From: Chlorogloeopsis fritschii
GTDB lineage: Bacteria; Cyanobacteriota; Cyanobacteriia; Cyanobacteriales; Nostocaceae
Assembly: GCF_043099315.1 (NCBI RefSeq)
Contig: NZ_CP170746.1
Direction: 5' to 3' (one strand)
DNA: 64,000 bases
The stretch's first letter is position 1, and every line of letters starts with the position of its first letter. This document shows, one piece after another, positions 53,796 to 62,882 of this stretch. The notes under the pieces were generated by a model that was not told where the DNA came from, searched no databases, and worked only from the letters and a program-made list of their open reading frames with translations. The translations under genes and the position numbers were made by a program.

Positions 53796-54974
53796 ATGAG
53801 AGCAGTTTGCTGGCACGGCGCTAACGAAGTGCGGGTTGAAACAGTACCCGAGCCAAAAATCATTAACCCGCGTGATGCGGTTGTTAAAATCACGTCAACG
53901 GCGATTTGCGGTTCTGATTTACATCTTTATGACGGTTACATCCCCACGATGCAAAAGGGCGATATCCTGGGTCATGAATTCATGGGGGAAGTCGTTGAGC
54001 TAGGCAGTGCTGTCAAGAATGTGAAGATAGGCGATCGCGTTGTCGTCCCCTTTACCATTTCCTGCGGTCAGTGTTTCTTTTGTCAAAAAGATTTGTGGTC
54101 GCTGTGCGATAACTCCAACCCCAACGCCTGGATACCGGAAAAACTCATGGGTCATTCTCCATCTGGTCTTTTCGGCTACTCCCATATGATGGGTGGCTAT
54201 GCTGGAGGTCAAGCTGAATATGCCCGCGTTCCCTTTGCCGATGTCGGTTTATTCAAGATTCCTGATGGACTAACAGACGAACAAGTCCTGTTTCTGACGG
54301 ATATCTTCCCCACTGGCTATATGGCAGCGGAAAACTGCGATATCCAGCCAGGAGATACTGTAGCGATCTGGGGCTGCGGTCCAGTCGGACAGTTTGCCAT
54401 TAGAAGTGCATATATGCTAGGTGCCGAGCGCGTCATTGCGATCGATCGAGTTCCCGAACGCCTACAGATGGCGAAAGACGGCAAGGCAGAAGTCCTTAAC
54501 TATGAGGAAGTCGAGGTGGGTGAAGCATTGAAAGAAATGACCGGTGGTCGCGGCCCCGATGCTTGCATGGATGCTGTGGGAATGGAAGCCCACGGTACGG
54601 GACCTGATGCGTTTTACGATCAGGTAAAGCAAGCCGTGCGTATGGAAACCGACCGACCCACTGCCCTAAGGCAAGTGATTGTTGCCTGTCGCAAAGGTGG
54701 CACTGTTTCAATTCCTGGTGTTTATGGCGGCTTTGTAGACAAGATACCGATGGGTGCTGCCATGAACAAAGCCTTAACATTTAAAACTGGACAAACGCAC
54801 GTTCATAGGTACTTGCGCCCGTTACTTGAGCGCGTCCAAAATGGCGATATCGACCCATCTTTTGTAATCACTCACCGTTTACCGCTAGAACAAGCACCCC
54901 ACGGCTACGAAATTTTTAAGCACAAGAAGGACAACTGTATCAAGATCGTGCTCAAGCCAGGTCAGGCTGCCTAA
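53796..54974 (+). CDS. Zinc-dependent alcohol dehydrogenase, copy 2
   Basis: A 392-residue paralogue of the preceding gene, with the same zinc sites (TAICGSDLHLYDG, GHEFMGEV, CGQCFFCQKDLWSLC) and Rossmann motif (VAIWGCGPVGQF). Differences include a two-residue deletion in the loop RLQMAKDGKAEV and many substitutions, so the duplication is not recent. The start is fixed by AAGGAG about nine bases before ATG 53796. Probably in one operon with the PfpI-like gene that follows by 54 bases. Confidence 0.85.
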   Translation: MRAVCWHGANEVRVETVPEPKIINPRDAVVKITSTAICGSDLHLYDGYIPTMQKGDILGHEFMGEVVELGSAVKNVKIGDRVVVPFTISCGQCFFCQKDLWSLCDNSNPNAWIPEKLMGHSPSGLFGYSHMMGGYAGGQAEYARVPFADVGLFKIPDGLTDEQVLFLTDIFPTGYMAAENCDIQPGDTVAIWGCGPVGQFAIRSAYMLGAERVIAIDRVPERLQMAKDGKAEVLNYEEVEVGEALKEMTGGRGPDACMDAVGMEAHGTGPDAFYDQVKQAVRMETDRPTALRQVIVACRKGGTVSIPGVYGGFVDKIPMGAAMNKALTFKTGQTHVHRYLRPLLERVQNGDIDPSFVITHRLPLEQAPHGYEIFKHKKDNCIKIVLKPGQAA

Positions 54975-55028
54975 AACCCCACAAGAACACGAAAAAACCA
55001 AGTCTAGCCAACACTTTAGGAGGTAGAG

Positions 55029-55592
55029 ATGACAGAAGAGCTCACAAATAAGAAAGTTGCCATTCTGGTTACAGATGGCTTTGAACAAGTTGAAATGGCT
55101 CAACCCAAGCAAGCCCTTGAGTCAGCAGGTGCTCAAACCCACATTATTTCACCTAAGAGCGATCGCGTTCAGGGCTGGAACTATTATGACAAAGGGGATT
55201 TTTTCCCGGTAGATGTCCCCCTCGATCAAGTAAATCCAGCCGACTATGATGCCCTCCTGCTTCCCGGTGGTGTTGCCAATCCAGATCAACTTCGGACTCA
55301 AGCTAAGGCGATCGAGTTTATAAAGTCCTTCTTCGATACTGACAAGCCGGTAGCGGTGATCTGCCACGGGCCTTGGACTCTGATCGAGGCAGATGTGGTG
55401 CGCGCACGAAGGCTCACCTCGTGGCCGTCGCTCAAGACCGATCTCCAGAACGCAGGTGCCCAGTGGGTAGATCAGGAAGTTGTAGTTGATAACAACCTCG
55501 TGTCGAGCCGCAAGCCAGACGACATCCCAGCCTTCAATCGGGAAATGATCGAGCTGTTCAGCCATGCAGGGCAGGTACGGCAGATGGTGTGA
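55029..55592 (+). CDS. DJ-1/PfpI-family protein
   Basis: A 187-residue class I glutamine-amidotransferase-like protein. The nucleophile elbow is VAVICHGPWTL (Cys) with a preceding LLLPGGVANPDQL loop, and a glutamate lies early in GFEQVEM. DJ-1/PfpI proteins include proteases, glyoxalase III and deglycases that protect against reactive aldehydes. Next to two alcohol dehydrogenases, aldehyde detoxification is a sensible guess. AGGAGG lies eight bases before the ATG. Intact. Confidence 0.88.
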   Translation: MTEELTNKKVAILVTDGFEQVEMAQPKQALESAGAQTHIISPKSDRVQGWNYYDKGDFFPVDVPLDQVNPADYDALLLPGGVANPDQLRTQAKAIEFIKSFFDTDKPVAVICHGPWTLIEADVVRARRLTSWPSLKTDLQNAGAQWVDQEVVVDNNLVSSRKPDDIPAFNREMIELFSHAGQVRQMV

Positions 55593-56623
55593 GGACTCGG
55601 AGCGTTAATCAGGAGGACAGGTATGGAACAAGTAGGGGGAGTACAGAATGTCTTTTCTCCCTCTGCCTCAAGAGCTTCCCCAGCCCCAGGTGCTTGCCAC
55701 CATGCAAAGTTGGTTGCCAGACTACTAGGTCTAGTTGTATACATCTTGAGGAGAGCATTATGCGAATCGCTCAAGTTGCTCCATTGTGGGAACAAGTACC
55801 GCCTCCTGCTTATGGAGGAATTGAGTTGGTGGTTAGTCTCTTGGCTGAAGAACTCATTCGTCGTGGTCATGAAGTGACTCTATTTGCATCGGGTGATTCG
55901 AGTAGTTTTGCCAAGATAGAATCTGTTCACTCACAGGCATTGAGCTTAGACCCTACCGTTAAGGAACCAAGCGTTTACGAAACACTGCAGCTAATGCGAG
56001 TGTACGAACAGGCGCACAAGTTTGATGTCATTCACTCTCACGTTGGCTACCCTGCACTACCCTACGCCAGATTGGTGAAGGCACCGACCATTCATACGCT
56101 GCATGGCATCTTGACACCAGATAATGAAAAGGTGTTCAAGTATGCTCGCTTTCAGCCGTTTGTCAGCATTTCCAACGCGCAGCGAGAACCAAGAGTGGGA
56201 CTCAATTACGTTGCCACTGTCTACAACGGCATTGATCCAATGACTTACAAGTTTTACCCGCAGGCAGAGTCGTCTCCCTATCTTGCATTTCTGGGTCGAA
56301 TCTCACCTGAGAAGGGGGTGCATTTAGCGATCGAAATTGCTAAACGTTCGGGCTCGCACTTAAAGATAGCAGGTAAAGTCGATGTAGTTGATGTGGATTA
56401 TTTCGTGCAACAGATCAAACCTCACATTGATGGAACGCAGATTGAATACCTGGGAGAAGCTAACCATGCTGAAAAGAGCCTCCTGATGGGAGGAGCAGTT
56501 GCGACTCTATTCCCGATTACCTGGCGTGAACCCTTTGGACTGGTGATGATTGAGTCGATGGTAACAGGTACACCTGTGATTGCTATGAATTTGGGCTCTA
56601 CCTCTGAAGTGATTGTTCACGGT

Positions 56624-56821
56624 CAATACCTTCGCCAAATTTATGAAGTGGTAGAACAAGGATCGGCAGGGTGGATACGCCCTAAATTGGTAACTCTGTG
56701 GAAAATATTGGCAAGTAAAATTCAATACCTTCGCCAAATTTATGAAGTGGTAGAACAAGGATCGGCAGGGTGGATACGCCCTAAATTGGTAACTCTGTGG
56801 AAAATATTGGCAAGTAAAATT
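56624..56821. repeat. Exact 99-bp tandem duplication of an IS end
   Basis: Bases 56624-56722 are repeated as 56723-56821 with no difference seen. Each copy begins with the 16-bp terminal repeat. The outer copy keeps the target duplication. Confidence 0.92.
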
Positions 56822-58080
56822 GGGTCTGGTTTTTCCGGAAGGAGTTTTATAGTCTCCTCAACATATTTATAACCTCGGAACATTGCCTTGAGGTCTGTAA
56901 TACTAAAATCAGGGTTAAACTGGCGGAAGTCAAAAAGCAAAAATTGAGAAACATTAACCATAAAAAATGCCAGATTCGCAGCATTCGTCACCGCATTTTT
57001 GCCCACATTCATAAAATCTTCGAGTCCCCAAAATTGTTTAGCATCGCGGAAATTGAATTCTATCTGGAACCTCAAACTGTAGTAATCAATTAACTTTTCA
57101 TAACTTAAATTCAAATCCGTTGAAAACAAGACAGCATGACTTCGGTTAGATGTTGTAATATTTGTCCGCACTAAAATCACAACATTTAACGTTTGAGAAA
57201 ATTCTTTGTGAAGAAGTTGAGCTTGATAAATATCTGTGCGAATCCGATCAACAGTCTCACTTTTTTTGAGAAATTTCTCTGGCATCAATGAATAGTCAAT
57301 TTTGTCTCCATACTTACGACGGCACTTATGGTTAGGGTCTGGATTTTCATAAGGGATATACAATGCAGAATCACAGCGCATCTTACAAATTAGCTGCAAA
57401 CCCAGTTGCAGAGCCATAACTACAGCGCTATTTTTCCCAAAATGACCATCTAATACCAAGTAAGTTAGTGGTAAAAATTTACTCAGTTTTTTGAGTAAAT
57501 CCTGAATCAGACAACGAATACGTAGAAGCTCCGAGTTAAGAGATACTTCTTTTTTATCTTTATTTTTACTTCCCTTTGGTCGCCCACGTTTCTTTTTGGT
57601 AATTTCTGGCTCTGTTTCTTCTTTTAAGGTTTTCGCCTCCTCTGCTTTTTGCTTTATTACCTGTTCAATACTAATAGGAAATGCTCTCCTTTGCTCAATG
57701 CTGACTAATGACAATGCAAAAAACGATAATCCTAGTATTGGCTTGTCATACAATGATGAAAAAAATCTCTCAATCCCATAACTTTTCTTGCCTGCTTTGC
57801 TGACGACAACTTCATCTCCTACTAATAAATATGTTTCTTTTTTGCAAAATATATGTTCTCTAAAAAATACCCAAAACAACATTGCCCAAGGCAATGAATG
57901 AGTGAAAAATCGTTGTATTGTTCGATAACTACCACCCTTCCCACACCACCGCGATATGCTCAGCATAGTTATTCTTCCACTCATCCCTAGCATCGCTGAT
58001 ATAATTCTGCTCCAACGTCTCAAAGTTGTTCTTGTCGTATATCGTTGCAAGCATTCCAACAGTGCTAATATATCTGGCAT
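56740..58080 (-). CDS. IS4-family-like transposase, intact
   Basis: A 446-residue DDE transposase. First Asp is in LVGDEVVVSKAGKKSYGI, second in LVLDGHFGKNSAVVM, and the YREK signature is YSLRFQIEFNFRDAK (Tyr-x2-Arg-x3-Glu-x6-Lys), typical of IS4-type elements. A lysine-rich linker (KKKRGRPKGSKNKDKKE) lies mid-protein. The C-terminus reads into the duplicated IS end. The frame is complete, so mobility is possible. Confidence 0.85.
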   Translation of the reverse strand: MPDILALLECLQRYTTRTTLRRWSRIISAMLGMSGRITMLSISRWCGKGGSYRTIQRFFTHSLPWAMLFWVFFREHIFCKKETYLLVGDEVVVSKAGKKSYGIERFFSSLYDKPILGLSFFALSLVSIEQRRAFPISIEQVIKQKAEEAKTLKEETEPEITKKKRGRPKGSKNKDKKEVSLNSELLRIRCLIQDLLKKLSKFLPLTYLVLDGHFGKNSAVVMALQLGLQLICKMRCDSALYIPYENPDPNHKCRRKYGDKIDYSLMPEKFLKKSETVDRIRTDIYQAQLLHKEFSQTLNVVILVRTNITTSNRSHAVLFSTDLNLSYEKLIDYYSLRFQIEFNFRDAKQFWGLEDFMNVGKNAVTNAANLAFFMVNVSQFLLFDFRQFNPDFSITDLKAMFRGYKYVEETIKLLPEKPDPILLANIFHRVTNLGRIHPADPCSTTS

Positions 58081-58439
58081 GGGCTTTCTGTAGTTCTTGA
58101 GTTGTAGTTGTGGTAAACAATAACTCTACTACGCAAAGCCCTCTTTATTTTGGCGAAGGTATTGCACGGTAAGACAGGATTTTTGTGTCGCTCAGTCAAA
58201 GACTGTCTCTGTGCCATTGATAGAGTGCCTGAGCTAAACCGTTACGCCTGCCAAGAGCATGTGCTGAGAAACTTCACGACTAAGCAGATGACAGATGGCT
58301 ATGAAGGTGTCTACAGCAAGTTTGCTAGTTGTACAATCGAAGACCTTAGTATGATGTACCCCGAAACCTGGACATAGGAATAAGATAGAGTCGCTGCTTA
58401 CACAACGAGTAGAACTATGGAGACAACAAAAAATGCAGC

Positions 58440-58912
58440 ATGTATACTCCTGAAAAAGACGCACTTGTCTCAATTACTAGAACAGAATTTAGGGAACTGC
58501 ATTCAATACATTGGGGGATTGAGTGTTACCACTCCAGCTTTAAACAAGTATGTGGTATTAGGAAGTTTATGGTGAGCCAGTGCGCCCTTGCGGTTAAGAG
58601 ACTTGTTCGCCCTTGGCGTTCCCGTACCACTCCGTGGAAGCAAGCTACGCGCAGCGTCTCCGTCAGGAGAAGGGTAGCAACTGGTGTTAGTGCAGCGTTA
58701 GCGACGTTAGGAGCGTCACCCGTAAGGGTAAGAACAACCGAGGCAATTAAAACTCATTTCTTTAGTGCAATTTGAGCTTTTACACAGCTAGAATTAATGC
58801 GCTCCGAAGAGTTAATTGAAAATTGGTATGAAATCCAAAGGAATTTATCTCTTCAAGTAGCTCGTGACTTTATTCTAGAACACCTAACACAGAAGTTGGG
58901 CTTGACTGCATA
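58440..58912 (+). pseudogene. C-terminal transposase relic at the right end of the mobile segment
   Basis: Plus-strand SITRTEFRELHSIHWGIECY then H-SFKQVCGIRKFMV is followed, after about 165 bp of inserted palindromic repeat (58573-58737), by EAIKTHFFSAI, an in-frame TGA, and AFTQLELMRSEELIENWYEI to LGLTA. It is the end of a cyanobacterial DDE transposase; the N-terminal two thirds with most catalytic residues are missing. It ends 11 bases before the right inverted repeat at 58924. Confidence 0.75.
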
Positions 58913-58986
58913 GTATCAACTTTCTGTCAATGCGTAAGTCCTAAAGGTATGAAACTAAGCCTTTTATGGTTTCTCCGTTGTAGCAA

Positions 58987-59340
58987 TTAAATCAAAACTT
59001 TTTCTTGAACTCGCAAACCAAAGTAAGTCAGAACGAGTTCGCTAGCACCATTATTAATAACTTCGTGTACTTCTCCCGGTTCTACGGCGATACAGTTTCC
59101 TGGATTGAGGGGGTACTCTTTACCATCAATGCGAATTGTTCCCGCACCAGCCTCTACAAAAAACACTTCACACATATCGTGATGGGCGTGTGCTGGGGCA
59201 ATTTGCCCGGGGGCAAAACGCGCTTGCGCAAAGTTAGTCAAACCAGGTAAGTCCCCAAACCGCAGCATCACCTTTTTCTTGATTGCTGGGTTATGGGAAA
59301 CTGACTCTTCCTGAATCTCGTTAAGAGAAGTAAATTTCAT
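58987..59340 (-). CDS. Cupin-domain protein
   Basis: A 117-residue single-domain cupin starting MKFTSLNEIQEESVSHNPAI. Metal-binding motif 1 is APAHAHHDMCEVFFVEAG and motif 2 is GNCIAVEPGEVHEVIN. Small cupins of this kind bind a metal and a small molecule and act as isomerases or sensors; substrate unknown. Its ATG overlaps the end of the large PlsY-PEP-synthase fusion gene by 20 bases, which implies coupled translation and related function. Confidence 0.8.
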   Translation of the reverse strand: MKFTSLNEIQEESVSHNPAIKKKVMLRFGDLPGLTNFAQARFAPGQIAPAHAHHDMCEVFFVEAGAGTIRIDGKEYPLNPGNCIAVEPGEVHEVINNGASELVLTYFGLRVQEKVLI

Positions 59341-62212
59341 TCTGCTCCAAATCGTTAGCAATTTCCACAATACCCATAGTTCCATCTATTCGTACTTTTT
59401 GACCATCCTGCAATATCCATGTGGCATTATGCACATCCATAACCGCAGGAATACCATACTCTCGTGCCAGGATGGCTCCATGAGAAAGCCTTCCTCCTGC
59501 CTCGGAAATCAATCCTTTGGCTCTGACAAGCAAAGGTGCCCAACCAGAGTCTGTATAAGGCACTACTAAAATAGTTTCCCGATCAATTTCTGGCAGTGTT
59601 TGGAAATTACGCAACACTTTTACTCGCCCTACTGCTTTTCCTGGGCTAGCAGGAATGCCTCGCAATGTCTGATCGCCAGATAAAGAGATTTGGGAAGGTA
59701 AAGCCGGGGGAGTATTGCCGTAGACTAAAAGAGGTACTGGGTTTAATTGGCTGTGTTGTGCAAATAGCGATCGCCTGGTTGCGATTGTCTCTGGTAACAG
59801 CTCAACTAATTTGGGATCAGAACCTTCAACTAAACGCCGTACTTCCTCAAACTCCAGAAAAAAGATATCGCCAGTTTCTTGAAGGATGCCTGAGTGTAAC
59901 CAAATCTTTTCTAACGCTACAAACGCCCAACGCAAATGGGCTAATAGCTTAGAATAAACTTCCGTAACTCGCCCTTTGAGATCGACGCGCCGCTGGAGAA
60001 AATTTTTTTTGCTTTTAGCTTGGCTCGTTTGCAATTTTGGCGGATCGTCTCCCTGCATTAACTGTACAAACAACTGCTTTACAGCTTTGGGTTCTTCACT
60101 CCAAGTCGGAACGGCAATATCTGTTCCCACTTCGCTCAAATAACCGTAACGCTGCAATAATTTGTCATACTCAATCAGGATTGTTTGCCCTTCTGGAGAA
60201 CGAGCCATCTCCTCAAACACACAATCTGGATTTAAATTTGGGAATTTGTGTTTGGCTGTAGCAGCTAACTCATGTAGCGATCGCAAAGCTGTGACTTCTG
60301 GTGTCAGGCTATTATCAATCTCAGCATCCTTGACTTTAAAAATTGCCTGACGCACAGCCGCACTTAATGGAGCCATGATGCTGTAATACGTTGCTTTGTG
60401 TAGCAGTTCTAAAATATACTCGATTCTGGCTAATAGCTGTGAAGGCTCCAACTCGTCTAGTGATTCTTGAGATAACTGAGATAAACCAGGAGCAAACCGC
60501 TTACGGAAATCGCGCTGAAAGTCTCTTTCTAAAGATAATTCCCGCATCAATAATTTCGTAAGTCCAGGTAAATTCCGTAATGTAGTCTTGAATGGCGGTT
60601 TGCTTAACTTCGCTCCCCTGGTTAAAAATTCCAGGCTTTCTGGTGGTAAACCCATGCGACGGAAAATTTGTCCTAAAAGAGTCGCATTGAAGTAAGCACG
60701 GGAATAATGCAGCGTCGCTGTCTCATTAAAATCTAATCCCAAGGCACGCTCACCCAACACCAAAGCAAAAATTCCTCCCCATACCCCACAAGTTAAAGGA
60801 CGGTTTATCGACCAAGTTAGGGGACGAATCAGCCCAGGAATCACTTCTGCAGCTATTTTACGCGTCCAAATTGGCACTAGGGTACTGATGGGACGAGTTT
60901 GTAGTATCCAAAGTGTTTGTCCGTCGTAACTCCATTCGATATCTTGGGGAACACCATAATAACGATCTTCTATACGTCGAGCTAAGTATGCAACTTGCTT
61001 GATTAATATTTGTGGTATACGTCCTTTCCCTTCTAGTTGAATCAACGCTAAATTTTCTGTATCAACAACAAAAGCGCGATATTGCTCTGGTGTAACTCTT
61101 CCCGAAACTACTTGGGCGGCGCTTCCCGGCAAAGCTTCAATTACCACTACATCTTGTTCTTGAGTCATGGGATCGCGGCTGAACGCTACTCCAGAATACA
61201 CGCTTTGAACTTGTTGCTGAATGAGCACTGCCATTGCTGCTTCTTTGAGATTGCGATCGCGTCGATATTGTACTGCGCCAGAGCGATCGTAAGAAGACCG
61301 AACTTGAGCGATCGCCTTTTGCAAGCCTTCTTTTGTCGTGACATTTAAAACAGTTTCGTATTGCCCTGCGCCCGAAGCTTGTTCCGAATCTTCTCCAATC
61401 GCAGAAGAACGAACTACCAAAGGACTTAATTCTGATGGTTGTAAAAAGTTAATCAGTACATCGGGATCGTCATTAGGCAGAAGTATCCACCCTTTGGGAA
61501 CAGGATAACCCCACCGTTGAAGTTGAGATAATCTGGCTGCTTTGTATCCCACCACAGCAGCATCCAAATCATCATCTAGAGAGAGAATATTTCGATTGCC
61601 CCGAAAAAACTGGAATGCTTTTTGTGATTCTGGTTGTGCCTCTTGAGGAGGCAAATCTAAATCATCAGGAATATGTTTATAAATCCAGCCGAGTAAAGCA
61701 GCAAGACCAATAGCTGCAATAATTCTGAATGAGTCTTCCACGTGCAAAACTCCCACAATAATGGGAAACAGAATCAAAACCCCGTATTTTGCTAATTGTC
61801 GGTTACGCAAAATTGTAAAGCTGATCCCTGCCACCAAGATTGTAAATGCTGCTGTGAGGGGATCGTGTACCAAAAATCCCCAGACTACGTTTGTAGTGCC
61901 CGCTCCTCTACCCATTAAATATCGCCCCATGACAAGAGCAATTAAGGCTATTAACTCCCAAGCCGATCCATCTGGGAAAAAAACACGAGCAATTAAAACT
62001 GCAGCAATTCCCTTTAATGCTTCTGATAAGACTGCCAAAATTCCTACCAGTGTGCCACCGTGGTAGAAAGCAGACGAAACTCCTATATTGCCAGTACCAA
62101 CCTGCGCTAATTGTAGCCCCTTCAGGGCTTGGATCATCCAAGCAATTAGCGGTAATGCACCCAAGAGGGGGCAGACAATTAAGATAACAAAGACACCCCA
62201 GAGTTCAGACAT
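59321..62212 (-). CDS. PlsY-like acyltransferase fused to a PEP-synthase-like protein
   Basis: A 963-residue fusion. Residues 1 to about 195 are a polytopic PlsY-type domain (glycerol-3-phosphate acyltransferase; GTGNIGVSSAFYHGG, LIALVMGRYLMGRGAGTTNV). Then follow a PEP/pyruvate-binding PPDK-like domain (GYKAARLSQLQRWGYPVPKG, VVRSSAIGEDSEQASGAGQY, WILQTRPI), a long linker, and a C-terminal phosphohistidine swivel with GGRLSHGAILAREYGIP (His911). Reaction is not known; a phosphotransfer to or from a membrane-bound substrate is one possibility. The classic PEP-synthase C-terminal TIM barrel is absent. Known in outline from other cyanobacteria. Confidence 0.8.
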   Translation of the reverse strand: MSELWGVFVILIVCPLLGALPLIAWMIQALKGLQLAQVGTGNIGVSSAFYHGGTLVGILAVLSEALKGIAAVLIARVFFPDGSAWELIALIALVMGRYLMGRGAGTTNVVWGFLVHDPLTAAFTILVAGISFTILRNRQLAKYGVLILFPIIVGVLHVEDSFRIIAAIGLAALLGWIYKHIPDDLDLPPQEAQPESQKAFQFFRGNRNILSLDDDLDAAVVGYKAARLSQLQRWGYPVPKGWILLPNDDPDVLINFLQPSELSPLVVRSSAIGEDSEQASGAGQYETVLNVTTKEGLQKAIAQVRSSYDRSGAVQYRRDRNLKEAAMAVLIQQQVQSVYSGVAFSRDPMTQEQDVVVIEALPGSAAQVVSGRVTPEQYRAFVVDTENLALIQLEGKGRIPQILIKQVAYLARRIEDRYYGVPQDIEWSYDGQTLWILQTRPISTLVPIWTRKIAAEVIPGLIRPLTWSINRPLTCGVWGGIFALVLGERALGLDFNETATLHYSRAYFNATLLGQIFRRMGLPPESLEFLTRGAKLSKPPFKTTLRNLPGLTKLLMRELSLERDFQRDFRKRFAPGLSQLSQESLDELEPSQLLARIEYILELLHKATYYSIMAPLSAAVRQAIFKVKDAEIDNSLTPEVTALRSLHELAATAKHKFPNLNPDCVFEEMARSPEGQTILIEYDKLLQRYGYLSEVGTDIAVPTWSEEPKAVKQLFVQLMQGDDPPKLQTSQAKSKKNFLQRRVDLKGRVTEVYSKLLAHLRWAFVALEKIWLHSGILQETGDIFFLEFEEVRRLVEGSDPKLVELLPETIATRRSLFAQHSQLNPVPLLVYGNTPPALPSQISLSGDQTLRGIPASPGKAVGRVKVLRNFQTLPEIDRETILVVPYTDSGWAPLLVRAKGLISEAGGRLSHGAILAREYGIPAVMDVHNATWILQDGQKVRIDGTMGIVEIANDLEQNEIYFS

Positions 62213-62741
62213 TTTGAATCTTGGATTTTTAGATATATTTTTCTATAACTGTCTTGATGTTACCTGTGATTTGACGGTGGAATGTTGCTTTTATCCAAGC
62301 AATTTTAGGGTAATACAGCTTATCCACTTTAATTTCTGTATGTTGCGATACTGGATAAAACTATTTACCCTCTTTTATTTACATCTAATCGGTGTGCAGG
62401 ATGCTCAAAAAAGTTTTTGAGTGCCTTGCATAAATTCAAAATAGTTGACTGGAGAGCTAACTATTAACTTTTTAAGCTAATGATGCTGTTTTTGAGGCTA
62501 TCATTTCTTTTATTGAGATTTTACTCACAAATCTCTTGATTGTCTTTTTTATAACATTAGTAAGGGCGCTTTCAGTATTAGCGCCCACACTTACTAAATT
62601 TTAAACTTTCGTCATTGCTGGGTGATACACAAAACTATAATTTCTGCCACTATCAAGCGCTACTCTTTTGCTCGAATATGAGTTTAGAGTTTTGCTGAGA
62701 GTGACTGTAATGATATCTACACCCTAATTCTAGGCTTCTAT
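62213..62741. other. Non-coding stretch
   Basis: AT-rich. It contains a hairpin GGGCGCT-TTCAGTATT-AGCGCCC (62564-62586) with no long T-run after it, so terminator function is unsure. Probably holds the promoter of the fusion gene. No ORF supported. Confidence 0.4.
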
Positions 62742-62882
62742 CTAATTTACTGCATAAGCTGCTTGCAGCGCCCAGATAATCAGAGCTGCAATTGCCCCCA
62801 ATAGCAATACCGTGGAAATTGTGACTGCTTTTGGGGTATCTGCGCCCTCAAACTTCATGATTCCTCGGTTCAAGTCGGACAT
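62742..62882 (-). CDS. 46-residue single-span membrane protein
   Basis: Small gene encoding MSDLNRGIMKFEGADTPKAV then TISTVLLLGAIAALIIWALQ and AAYAVN. It has a polar N-terminus, one transmembrane helix and a four-to-six residue C-terminus. AAAGGAGGAG ends about 12 bases before the ATG, a strong ribosome-binding site. Size, topology and sequence style recall small photosystem or NDH subunits, but I cannot match it to a named one. Probably a real thylakoid or plasma-membrane small protein. Confidence 0.7.
   Translation of the reverse strand: MSDLNRGIMKFEGADTPKAVTISTVLLLGAIAALIIWALQAAYAVN

Larger units (their letters stand above)
56624..58164 (-). mobile_element. IS4-family-like insertion sequence in the glycosyltransferase gene
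   Basis: Ends CAATACCTTCGCCAAA (from 56624, and again from 56723) and its complement ending at 58164 form 16-bp inverted repeats. A 6-bp target duplication CACGGT flanks the element exactly (56618-56623 and 58165-58170). One intact transposase, read on the minus strand. The left terminal 99 bp are duplicated in tandem, so the element is 1541 bp instead of 1442. Confidence 0.92.
55760..58377 (+). pseudogene. GT4 glycosyltransferase disrupted by an IS
   Basis: The N-terminal part (MRIAQVAPLWEQVPPPAYGG...) and the nucleotide-sugar-binding motifs (FLGRISPEKGVHLAIEIAKR; WREPFGLVMIESMVTGTPVI) run to SEVIVHG at 56623. After the inserted element the gene resumes in frame at 58165: a second HG from the duplicated target, then KTGFLCRSVKDCLCAIDRVP to PETWT. 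Restored length is about 360 residues. Ribosome-binding site GAGGAG precedes ATG 55760. Such enzymes build surface glycans or glycolipids. Broken as read. Confidence 0.88.
51242..58943. mobile_element. 7.7-kb segment bounded by IS-like inverted ends and a 5-bp direct repeat
   Basis: TAGGACTTACGCATTGACAG at 51242-51261 recurs as a perfect complement at 58924-58943. Outside both ends stands AAGGT (51237-51241 and 58944-58948). A degenerate transposase (58440-58912) lies next to the right end. Genes inside: SRPBCC, two ADHs, PfpI-like, GT4. A 93-bp MITE with the same ends and a 5-bp duplication occurs at 34191-34283. Interpretation as one transposed unit is inference. Confidence 0.55.
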
